Positions 39,789-51,423 of a DNA stretch of 64,000 nucleotides are shown piece after piece (within the stretch, counting starts at the first letter, position 1; the number at the start of each line of letters is the position of its first letter). Under the pieces are notes generated by a model. That model was not told the origin of the DNA and made no database searches. It was given only the letters and a program-made list of their open reading frames with translations. The stretch spans positions 26,682,001 to 26,746,000 of the forward strand of contig NC_046681.1 in NCBI RefSeq assembly GCF_009870125.1, given 5' to 3'. The stretch is from Drosophila pseudoobscura. Lineage: Eukaryota; Arthropoda; Insecta; Diptera; Drosophilidae. The position numbers were made by a program, and so were the translations under genes.

Positions 39789-41766
39789 ATGGATGTGCCT
39801 AAAACATCTGCGGATTTGTTGGATATACCCAGAACACCAGATATGCGGTTGGTAACAGTTCGTGTACTTGGAAATAAATGTAACATTTTCGAGATTTCAG
39901 CAGTTCTCCTGGTAGGTTTGCATTGATTTCGGAACCGCGTCCGCTGCGTACCAAGGAACTGCTAGAGAGACAGCGGCAGGCGAACCACACAGCATCATGC
40001 TCTGCATCGAAAGTAGGCCAACAAAAAACTCCAGGGATGCGGTTAGTAATAGTTCACGTACGTGCAGGTCAATGTTTTAATATTCGAAACTCTAAATTTC
40101 CGCAGTTCTACTACTGAAAGTCCTATATTTTTGGAACCGATTCCGCTGCGCACCAAGGAACTGCTGGAGAGACAGCGTCAGGCGTCATCTGCATCCAGAG
40201 CAGCCCGCACACCATCCTCTGCATGCGGAAACATGACAGACAGAGACATACCTAGAACACCAGAGATGCGGTATGTAAAATGTTTCAACAATGTGAAAGA
40301 CAAAGCAAAGTTTGATGCCAAAAACTGTTTACACCCATAGCTGTCCTAGCATCGCAGTCATACCCTGCTCAGAGCCGCAGCCAGTGCGCACCAAGGAGCT
40401 ACTGGAGCGATGGCGTAGGGTAGATGAGAGAGAGAGATGTCATCGCCCTGCCTCCGCATCGAGAATAGGTCGCCAAAATCACAAATCCCCAATACCAGGC
40501 ATCACCACAAACAGGCTGTTGGTACCCTCCATTGGTTTCTCGTATCCCAAGCAGCAGCTGTTGCCGCACACATCCACATCTGCATCGCCCCACATAACCA
40601 AGTTAGGCATAACAAAGCGACGGCTGGAGTTCCGGCACGACCAGGGCAAGGAGTCGGTGGGGCCGAAATTGAAAAGGCTCACAGCCTATCTCCAGCACGA
40701 GCTGGGGGGTTGGGGCAGTAGCACGGAGCAACGGCTGCGCCAGATGACTATTGCGGACTTTGTGAGCATTGTGAGGCATTTGTTGCCCCTCTCTGGGGCA
40801 ACGGTGGGGTCGATGAGTAAGGCCTGCTATGCGGAGCAGCTGATTGAAGCTCTGCAGCAGCTCAAGTATCCCAAGAAGGTGAACAGGACCTGGCTGTTGA
40901 TGCCGGGAACACAGCATGTCATCGGTCATGTACTGGACCTGCTGGACTTTCTATTGGATTTTGCAGTCGGCACAAAACGGGATGCGATTTGTGTGTTTCC
41001 CTTTGTCGGAGACTCGTTGGATGATGAGAAAACCTTTGTGCTGATAGCGAGGGATTACCATCTGTGGCAAGGAGAGGAAAACAGTCTTCAATTAGAGCAG
41101 CATAAGCGAAATGAACTACTACGGGAATGTTGCAATTCCAATGATATCGCTGCTCTCCAGCAGGAGTTGGAAGCCCTACAACTAGAGCTTAAAGAGGAGT
41201 TGAAGTTGAATACGGTTACGGATCAGCAGCAGTTGGTACAAAAGGACAGACTTCAGCAAGAGCTAACCAACTGCCAGGATGAGCTGAAGTCATTATTGGC
41301 CGAGTCCTCGGATTATGAGCGGAAGTTCAGCCATTTGTGCACTGAAACCTGGCGAAAGAAGAAAATCCTGCAGTCCCTGCAGGATCGTGTTCGAAGCCAA
41401 AGGTGCAGCTACCAGGATTATGCTAGATTGCTGGACCTACAAGCCGAGCGCTCCGATGAACTGCAGGTGTACCGTCGGCGGCAACAGGATATTTTCGAGC
41501 GTCTGAGCATCGCCAAGCTTCGATGGAAGCGCTCGCGCAGGGATCTAATGAACAGCATCGAAGCCTTCAACGTGAAAATGCGGAACATTGAGTACTCGTT
41601 GGTGTTCAAAGGAAGCTGCCCTAAATCCCTGCAGCTGCCGCTGTATCCATCAATGGAGGAGATACAAGAGCGACTGGAGAAGCTTAAGCAATGGCGCCAC
41701 CGTATGGATTCTACTGTGGTCAAGACAGGCTGCTTCAGGAAGCCTCTCGGCGAGATAAAGAGTTAG
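39789..41766 (+). CDS. Ndc80/Hec1-like protein with duplicated-exon N-terminal tail and shortened coiled coil
   Basis: Four exons (39789-39847, 39901-40041, 40106-40270, 40341-41766; all introns phase 2, 53-70 bp) give 596 residues. The tail (1 to about 210) is basic and repetitive. The motif LRTKELLERQRQA is encoded near the start of exons 2 and 3 and, as VRTKELLERWRR, in exon 4. RTPDMR, KTPGMR or RTPEMR closes each of exons 1-3. About 213-345 resembles the Ndc80 calponin-homology head (MTIADFVSIVRHLLPL, LKYPKKVNRTWLLMPGTQH). From about 364 a heptad-rich coiled coil runs to about 540. In the Ndc80 complex the head and tail bind microtubules at kinetochores, while the C-terminal coil joins Spc24/Spc25. 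That C-terminal part appears to be missing here: the frame ends cleanly at TAG (41764-41766) and no donor site precedes the stop. The match is from recognised pattern, not a search. A paralogue of a conventional Ndc80 is likely but not shown. Confidence 0.75.
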
Positions 41767-44700
41767 TTAAACAAACGCACCAGCACACTCACATTCACAT
41801 TTTCATTCAACTGAATCTCATACGAGATTAATTTAAGCAAATATTTGCGTGTTTCGTAATTTTCACTTTGAGCCAAACATCAAGCTTGGAGCTTAGTTAT
41901 TTCTCCTTGAATTTCACAGATTTATTTAATTGAATTTGTCAACTGTATGCCACAGTAAGCCCCGCCCCTCCTCCTGTGTCACTGCCACTGCCTTGATCCC
42001 ATGGCCTGGATTTAAGTTCATGTAATTGACATTTGAATGAATCATTGGCAATAGTTGTACTCTTTCCAAAAGAGAATAGCTCTTTGGATAAGCGGAAAAA
42101 CTCCGCCAGCTATAAAATGCTTTCCTATGGCAATATTTCAATGTTCCATTTTTAAATGAAAATTCAAGCTTAAGTTCAACGATCTCTTACACACAAAAAA
42201 TGATAACTTAATAACCTTAAATTGTATTCAACTTCGTACCTTATTCAAGGCAATTCGCTTTGTTTAAATACAATTTTCCAGAAGCTATTAAATGTAAAAA
42301 ACATACAATATAATTTTAACGCCACATTCCTGATTTATTATACGGCTAATGATGTAAGTGTATTTCAGGGGGAACCCTCATAAAAATTAACTTTTTCCGC
42401 TTCATAATTATTGTCAGTCAGCGGTTGGTGGGGAAGAAGAGCTCCTTGTGGATTGGCATTAATTTACTGGTCGGGGCTCAGATCTCAGGACCCTGCAAGG
42501 CTGCTGAAGAGGATGATGGGAGGAGAAAGGAGGGTTGGATTCTGCTAGAGGGTGCGATTTATAATGCGTCTGTGTTTGTGCCCCAGAGTGGAACTAATAA
42601 TCATATTACTCAGCTGGAAGATATGCAAACCCCAGCGACCGACTTTGCAACTGTTGCAGCTCTCCCATATACATATATACTCGTATATATGTATGTAGGT
42701 ATATTGTGTGGCAATTAAACAGTGAGCTGCTGCATAAATTATTTTCATTGCCACAAAATGTTTAAAGCCTTTCGCAAATCCAAGGCAAGGCAAATGCAAG
42801 CAAGCAAGGAAGTGTAATAAAATACATGAATTAGTGTAATGGAAATGTGAAAGCCAACAGCAAACAGTAGTACAATGCAAAATTTTGAATGCAAATTCCC
42901 GTCCAAAAACAACAATGCCCCCGCCAGAAGCCCCGCCCAAGAAAACATACAACATTTTGCGCAAATTAAACAATAACAACAACTGAAGCAAAAACATACT
43001 ATACCCCAAAACCCGTACATCCACAAAAATATGCATTTTCTGTGCCAAAGCTAAAGAAAATGTTTTGTGTTGTGTGTGTGTTTGTGGTGGATATGCCCAG
43101 ATTATAGTTAGTTCCGAGTCTCTCCAGACTCTGGGAAATAGTTATCTGTTCTGAACTAGAGTGTCATAACTCGCCCCCGAATATGGGATTGAGTGTGGGT
43201 GTATACGTATACGAATACGTATGGTATATGTATGGTGTACAGGACAGGTGGACAGGTGAAGGAAAGTAAGGTAAGTGAGCGTGTGGATGGCATCTTTGGG
43301 CGGTAACCAAAATAAGTTGAAAGGATATACATATTTCTAATAATCATTTCGACTATGAGAATTTCCATTAATCATATTTATCTAATTGAAATTGATCATA
43401 CAGCTGAAAAGAGATCCTAACCGATCCTATGTGTAGAGTTCAACTGAAATATTTTCCATATTTGCTTATTAATTAAAGTAAAAGTAAAAAATCCAAGCGT
43501 ATTGCTTAAACAAATTAAAAAAAAATCAATATTTCACAGACTTTAACCTGTTATAGAAGCCTCATATGTAAGGGTGATTATATCATGAATATACTGAATA
43601 TAAGCCAACAGGAATATATTTTTAATCAGATCTTGGATTTGCTAGAACATTATATACTCCACTACTGTACTTTTTAGGGGGTACCTGTATGAATACTAAC
43701 CACACCTTTAAAACTTGCTGCCAACTCGGGCCAAAACAATTATGCTCTGCGGTGTGGGGTGTGGGGCTGAAGTGGTGCGGCTATGTGCCGCATGAGGGAG
43801 TACAGTACCCATTATTTTCTCTCATAAAACAAACACTCACCTCGTCAGGCAGGCAGCCTGCTCTCATAAAGGCATCCGGCAGGCTGGCTGGCGGGCTGGC
43901 GGGCTGGCTGAAAGGCCAAAAGACAGGCGGCTGGCTGCAGAGGCGCAGCCAGGCACTGGACTGAAATAATCGCATATCGTAAAGTTTGACTTCCAGCTAA
44001 TGAAGAATTTCCAAAGCTGGGAAGCTGGAATTGAGTTAATTAGGCACGAGTAGGGCTTAAAGTTGAGAGCAACATGACATGATATTCTAGTACTATCGCG
44101 AGCGAGGACCCATACATACGCGTATAGAAACTTTCAGAGCCATTCAATTGTTAAACAAACAAAAACAATACGCGAAAACAAGAAGAATTAGGGGATTTAT
44201 TTAAGAGTCGAAGGGATGTATACCCTGTAAAATAATGATTTGAATTAGTTATGTAAATAAAATCATATGAAGCAGCTGATAATAGAATTGGATCGGCTGT
44301 TTTTTAAGAACAATAAATAGTGCTTACAAAGGCCTGCATTTCGACCGATTGTTCGAATGAGAGCAGTTAAATATAGTTGGACTTGTATAAATCATGATAC
44401 AATGGCAAGGATTTCTGCTTAAAAGTTTCGAAGCCTCCTATCAGAGATGAATGGCTATATGGATCCAGTCGACCTTTGATGCTTAGGGTTCCAAAACCTA
44501 TCGAAATGTCTATACTCCCTGTTAAAGGGTATAAAAAGTATTCGCGCAAAAAAATAACAGACGAAACGCGCTTTGTTTTGCCAATTTCCTTCGTATAAAG
44601 AGGGAATCGCTGAAAATCAAACGACACTTTTTCTCTGGCTTCCCTTTGCTTCACTTCACTCTAATGGAAAGTCATTTCTTTTGTTGTTCTTATGGTTTTT

Positions 44701-47700
44701 TTCCCCTTAATTTCAAAGTTCACCGATTGCTCTTTTCCCCCAGTCCTCTGGCAATCGTACAAACTCTGCTTTAAGTTTAATTTCCAGTGTGAGAGAGCTA
44801 TAGAGCGATAGAGAGAGAAGGAGCGCTTTAATTTGGAATCCCGCAACGGAAGCAAATGCAATTTGTATGCGTAGCAAAGCCCAACCTCGGTCTGACTCGA
44901 CTCGCTGACTGAACTGTTTTCTATACACACCACTCCACTCCACTTCTAGTTTCAGGAAAGTGGGCAGTGCAACAAAAAAAAAAGAAAAATGTCAACTGCA
45001 GCATGACCAAGGAGGCATCGCAGGCATCGTCGAGTCATGGCATTGCAATATTTATGCAGTTTGTGCCACGTTCGCTATATTTGACAGGCTCCTCTTCTCT
45101 GGGCAATAACTAGCTCGTTTCATTTAACCAGACATCCCTGTAATGAATCGCAGATAATAAAGGATCTCTCTTACGATCTTCAGTGTCTGTTCCCCTCTAC
45201 TAAAGATAAAGGATATTTCTGAGTGAATGTTTTTATATGGCTCTTAACTTTTAATTAATACTCCAAATAGATGAACATGGTTAGTACCTGTTTATCGATC
45301 TGTTCATCGACCTTTACACCTGTTTATCGACAGGATGAAAGCGGATCGTCTAGCGCTCTCTCTAGGATTAAGGAGAGCCTACAAAATCGAAGGCATACAG
45401 CATGAATCAAAGCTGCAAGGCTGAATTTAAGAACAGTATTTAAAGGGCTATTATGGATAAGTTTGACCTCGAGGCCACCAGCTGTAGCTGTTCTAGTTTC
45501 TGTCTCTTATTCTTATATGAAACCAAGGCTAATGTAATTTCTTTTTATTGACTCTCTCTCCTCTTGAAAAGGGCATTCCGCTGGTCGTTCTGCTGAGTAG
45601 ATATTCGTAATCGTTATTGCTCAATTTTTTTCTGCACATTTCAGCGCTTTTCCGGACTCCAGGAAGTTGTGTTGCTGTTGTTGCTGTTGGTGTTGGCTTA
45701 GCCTGGAATGCAACATCAACAGCAATGGCAGGCAGCACTAACATCAACAGCAGCAGCAGCAGCTGGACAGAAGGACAACCGGACAGGGATTGCAGCAGGT
45801 GGCGGTGGTGGCGCTGCTCAAACGGCAATTGCATTATCAGTAAATTATATCTGCGGCTGCATGGCACGCTCTTCGCTTCACTCTCCTCTCCCTCTCTCGC
45901 TCTCTCTTGTAGCATGCCCCTGCCCCCAGATATGTTGGCCATGTTTACGGGTTGCCTGCGGCCATGTTTGTTTGCTCCTTGCTCCTGGCCTCCTCCTGTT
46001 CTGCTCCTGCTGCTGCTGTTGCTCGTCTTCCTCCATGTTATTATTGGAGCCCTGTGCCCTGGCCCGAATCCGGATCCGGTTGATGCCGCTGCTCCTGCTG
46101 CTGCTGTTGCTGTTGCTTGTTGGTGCGCCATTTTCGGCGCTTTCCTGCTGATTTATGCAAAACTGTGGCATTTTTCAATTGCATTTTACACTCGTCCTGC
46201 AAGGTTCCTCCGGGTTCCGGGTTCCGGCTTCCTCCGGTCTCCCTTGTTTCCTCTTGCTCCTCCGCTCCTTGTTTATGCAACAGTGTGTGTTTGTGTGAGC
46301 GTGTGTTTGTTTGTGCGTTGCACAATTTTCACACATTTGCGCAACTTTGCCACCAAAATGTGCAACACATTGCCCCTGATCATCATTGTTGTTACTGTTT
46401 GCCTCCTTCTGCAGAGGGATAGCATCTTCACACGCCCACACTCAGCCCCTCCTTCGCTGCAGTCAACTGCATTTTATTGCTGTAAATGTGTGTATCTATG
46501 GGAGCGTGCTTGGGTCCGTGTGTGCGGGGGCTATCTGTGAGTGTGTGTGTTTGTGTGTGAGCACCCTGCTATCCACGTTCCGTTTTCCGCATTTAATGCC
46601 AAGTTATAACTTTCACGTGGGTTGCTTTAGTAGTTTTTTACACCCCCACCCTCACCCCCACACACTCGTTTTCTTCCCGTTTGAGTTACGTGGCGCCATA
46701 AAAAACTTTCACCCACTAAGCGACGAGAATGCGGATGAGGCTAAAGGGCGGGTGAAAGTTTCACTTATGCATAGAAGATTTTCCATGTGTGATGCATTTC
46801 TCCAATCTCCATTCTTCCTTAATAAACATAATTTCAGGGCAGTTTATCCGGGCGACATAAAAACGTAATTTATATCCACCCCCATTGCTTAAGGGTTATG
46901 TGGTGTTAAAAATCTTGATTAATATCCGAAAGTAAACTCCGCACAGGCTCAAATCATCATTAAATCTGAATGTGATTACGGAATCGTAGGCTATAATGGC
47001 TTATAGCATTTCTGGGGTTGTATTCCTTATCAGAATCGATTAGTTGATTCAATCTAGCCATGCTCTGGAAAGCGTACTGACTAGATTGATATTGCAATCA
47101 GAAACCAGAAAGAAAGTTACTTGTACTTGTCAATAGTTCGATCGTTCAATTGGTTCTACTCGATCGACCCTCGCTGTGAAATATTAGCTCTGATTTGGCA
47201 GCATCAATTTTCCGGCTAATTGCGAAAATAAGCAAAATTATGTGCCCAGCCTCAAAAATGAATGGGCACGCTCTCCAGCTCCATATCCTTTTCGCCTTCT
47301 CTGTCACCCCCCTCCCGCTTCCGCTCCCTCTTCTGCTCCCTTTTCTCTTTCACTGTTTTGTATCTTTATCTCTTTTTGGCCAATTGGCAGTTGGAATTAT
47401 GCACTTTGACAGGGTACGCATTTAGTGTTAATCATACGCACTGTTGCATGCCAGTTGCATCCTGTTGTTGCATAATCAATGCACAAATGAACACACACAA
47501 AAGAACGACCAGATAGGAAGCGGAAGGAGAAATGGGGGGAGAGAGCGAGGGAAAGAGAGAGACAGTGTGCCACCAAAAAGGCGACAAAATGACGCACTTG
47601 CTGAAGCTGGAAATTTCAACAAATATTTCCACAAATTTACTGGTACATATTTCCTCTGAATAATGAATAATTAAATATATAATTTAGCTAGAGAGGAGAT

Positions 47701-50700
47701 TCAGGCACAGACACAAAGGAGTGGCAGAAAATGTGTGAATGGTGTAGGGGGTAGGGGTTTGGGGTATGGGGTTCTATTCGGGTCTAAGAGGAATTTAACA
47801 AACAAATTTATTGGCGCATAATTCAATGGGTAGATGATGCCGCTGACGATGATGCATGGCGGGGTAGGAAGCCGACCAAGATATGAATGAATGCAGCTGG
47901 CAATTTATGAGTGCCTAAGAAGGGAGTGGGTGGGTGGGTTGGTGGTGGTTTTGCTACGGCCAAGGCCGCTTTCGTGGCTGCCAAAAGCAGGAGCCAGCAG
48001 CAGTAGCAGTAGCAGCAAAAGAAAACGACTACGACAACGACAGCGACAGCGGAAACGGAAATGCGCAAATGCAATTGTCATACACACACACACACACACA
48101 CAGAAGCAAACACTCACCCCGAAATGGGGTGAAATTTTAATGGAAAATTGGTGTACTCGTCGTGGCAATAAATGAAGCTTCCATTTCTATACGTTCTTGG
48201 CTAATAAAAGGGCCAGCTCTGGCTCTGTGGCCCCACATCCCCACGGAGGAAGCCGAAGCCCTCCACCACAACTGACAGCCAACAAGCGACTAGACAACAG
48301 GACCCAAACACTGAATGGGCTGGCCAAGGGGCACCCCAAACCCCCTGTCCAGTGCTCAACCTCTCCTGCCACTGACGTCAGACAGCTGAGTGACGAGTAC
48401 AACTAACAGGGAAGGGTGCAGGGTGTGTGTGGTGTGTGGTATGTATGGGGTCTCAATCGAGCCTAGTTTCCCAAGGAATCCAAGGTAGTGCAATCAATTT
48501 GCTGGGACACCCGCTCCCTTCGGTAAGGGAGAGAGATGCAAGGCAGAATAACTTTGCTGGTACCCAACCTTCAATGGAACAGTGCACACTCGAAGGAGGG
48601 ATGTCTTGATTAGATGACACTTTGGAGTGGTGTACCACTATGTCTTACATTGAAAACTCTTAAGTTAAGACTTGAAAAGATTAGTGGGTGTCCAGGTGCT
48701 CAGGTGTCATACGCTGGAGATGGAACTGCCGGAATTCTCACTTGTGGGTTGCATCTATTCTTTTTTTGTACTTTTCCATTCTCTTAAATTGAAAAAAAAC
48801 TTCTACACAACTTAAAGAAATTTAATTAATCCCGAGTGAAAACTCTTTCTTTCACTCAAACGAGAACTTAAGGACAGTCTGAGCTTTGCTTAGTTCCTAT
48901 CGAGCGTTTCCTGTATTATACCTGATCACCTGGAGCACCCGCACTTCGTTGTTCAGTGTGTCCTGTCCTATACGCGCTTAATCTTTCAATTTGCATATTA
49001 CATAATTGCCTTAGTGGTTGAATGGTACCAAACAGGCCCAAGGTGTACCAGTATCAGGAGTAGCAGTAGCAGTAGCTGTAGCTGTAGGAGCTATATGAGA
49101 CACATTCAGGAGCATCAAGGCAATGCTTTATGGTCACTTTATTGCAGCACGCACTGGCAGGGGGTCTGAAAGTGATGGAGGAATGGGACAGAGAGCACGG
49201 CAGCAGGGCAGAGGTGGCCACAGGCAAACACTTGACGTGCGCTTATGCGGCAGCAAGTTGCGCATACGCCGTGTGGGCCCGGCCAGGACCCGGATGGGAC
49301 CCGGCCAGGGCCGAGGGCCGAGGGCCAGAGCTCGACGGAATGGTTGAATGGTTGGTTGCTCTATGGTTATGCCGCTTATTGAATATGCCGTTGCCGATGT
49401 CAGTCTGCAGGTGCAGCCGCTCCGCATGTTGATATATGTCACACAGACTTGCAAAATAAACTGCAGCAAAAGTGGGTGGCGTGTCGGCATGGATGTGGTC
49501 TGCCCCACTTACTGGCCATCATTGATAGCAGTACTCGTCCTCGTCATCGTCATCGTCCTTCCTAGAGCGAGGCGTTGATACAGTTGCTGTAACAGGATTA
49601 GCTTTTGCTTTACTCAGTGTTTGCCATCCAAGTGATAAATGGGTTCGGATGGATGGGACTGGGCCTGGGATTGGGATTGGGAGTGGGGGTGGGCCTGCAA
49701 GGGTTGTCCTCCAGCACTATGCAAGATAAACCTAAAGCGGGAAGTGGCAAGTTAATGGATCGACCTCAATGAAATACCTCAACTGCATTGGCTTCCATGT
49801 CCACAGCCATGTCCACATTCATTTCTATGTCTATTCTGGATGGGATGCCCGATGCTCAAAGCAATGCTGCAGTCAAATATTATTCGTAGTGGCCCCAAAT
49901 AAAATGCAATTATTGCCCAGCCATTGGAGTGCTATTATGCACTGAGAAAAACACTACTGAACATGGGTAAAGTATCATTTTCAGAAGTAAGAAGACCAGC
50001 AATAAACATGAGCCAGTGATCTAGTCGGAAAGATCTCTATGATGAACAAATACCATATTTTCGATACATCAATCTCTATCCGACGAGCCGCTTCTCTTTT
50101 AATGAGTAGCAAAGAATCGTGTAGGGGGTACGAGTTCTTGTGTTGCGGGGGATCAAATAGTATTTAGGAATGGGATATTATTATTCGCGATTATTTGTGA
50201 TATATTCTGTTGAGGATTTTTGAAAGTAGGAAATGTTCTCATGCTATTTTTTGGTTTTCATGATTTTGTTTTTCTCTATTCTGACTATCCTCAAACCCAC
50301 TCCTCTTTCCATTTTTTCGTTGATTTTCTGTCAGTGCATTGTAGGTTTGTGTGCCTGTGTTTAATTGGTTTGGCTTTGCCTGTCTGTTAACTATTGGCAG
50401 TGACTGTAATTGAGCCCACATCCCAGACCCTTCAACTGGTTTGGCATGCAAATGGAAATTCTCTCATTATTGAGCCTTTCATTGGTTTATATTATCCTGA
50501 ACCGAATCTGGGCAAAAGGACTCTCATTCTATTACATATTCTACCAACAAATGGAGAGAATGAAAATCTGCCAAAAATTGAGAGAAAAAGAAACTTCACT
50601 AAATTAAAGTTGAAACAATTTTTCACTCAAAGTGAAAGTGATTTTGGAAGAGCTCATCAAAATGAGGTTTTAGTTAAATTTTTTCTACTACACTTTACTT

Positions 50701-51243
50701 TTTTCTCTGTTGAAAAAAACCCCCCAATTAAGAACTTTTAGGAAAACAGGCGGTGAGGGCTTGGGGCTTGATCGGGGGGCGTGGTCACACCAATTAAAAT
50801 CAAAACAAACGAAAGAGAAAGCAGAAAGGAAAGAGAGAAAGCAAATGAAAGTTTCGCCTGCATAACAATTAATTAAATTAGTCTCCATTTCGTCCGCGGA
50901 ATCCCTCCTTTGCTTTACCTTTGTTATGCCACGCACACATACAAAAACAAACAAAATATTGAATGTCAAACAATGGCGGCAATGTTAAATAAACAACTAA
51001 AATATTCCAACTGTAACTGAGAGCCATAATTAAGGGGCGTGACAGGTATAGATCCAGCCATGTAAGATGGAGTAGAATCGACCTCCAGGAAGTGGAAGGA
51101 GCCAACTTTTTGGGGCAGAAGTGTAAGTGCAGACGTAAGCATAAAAACAATTAAAACTTTTGCCAAAGTCAAAGGCAAAAACTTACCAAAGTTGCCTCCT
51201 ACCACACCACTTCTAGCCCCCCCTGTTCACTTAATTGGAAGCA
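41767..51243. other. 9.5-kb region without a supported gene
   Basis: Noncoding by all signs I can read. It contains low-complexity stretches (GGCTGGC repeats near 43868-43935, CTG/CAG-rich DNA at 45.6-46.1 kb, a CA microsatellite at 48081-48102, GC-rich repeats near 49277-49330). Frames of up to 307 codons occur but are poly-Leu, poly-Gln or poly-Cys in overlapping frames. I see no tRNA, no transposase and no conserved domain. It could hold regulatory DNA for Or22c or the dpr gene. Confidence 0.5.
48081..48102. repeat. CA microsatellite
   Basis: An uninterrupted AC dinucleotide run of about 20 bases. Confidence 0.9.
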
Positions 51244-51250
51244 TATAAAA
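51244..51250 (+). promoter_or_regulatory. Or22c: TATA box of Or22c
   Basis: TATAAAA lies 174 bp upstream of the ATG. It predicts a start site about 30 bp downstream near 51275. This is the only well-placed TATA element seen upstream of a coding gene here. Confidence 0.6.
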
Positions 51251-51423
51251 AGGAAAATCGAAACGTTGCTCTTGACACTCGCCCTGAGACGGTGACCAGT
51301 CGACTATAAGGAAGACGCGCTCATCGATACTCGGATACTTCATCTCTATCTATTCAAGTCTCCACTCCACTCCACATCCCTCTCCACTCAACATCTCCAC
51401 TACAATCTGCACTCTCTCGCAAA

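Noticed and set aside
42425..42718. A 97-codon plus-strand frame with a hydrophobic start
   Set aside because: No family resemblance, no promoter, and it runs into a TATATAC repeat. Too weak to call.
45617..46540. A 307-codon plus-strand frame
   Set aside because: The translation is poly-Leu, poly-Cys and Val-rich from CTG/TGT-rich DNA, and long frames overlap it on the same and opposite strands. No splice or domain evidence.
49123..49508. Overlapping frames in GC-rich DNA near 49.1-49.5 kb
   Set aside because: Three overlapping frames of similar length on both strands, Gly/Arg/Pro-rich, caused by CCCGG/GGGCC repeats.
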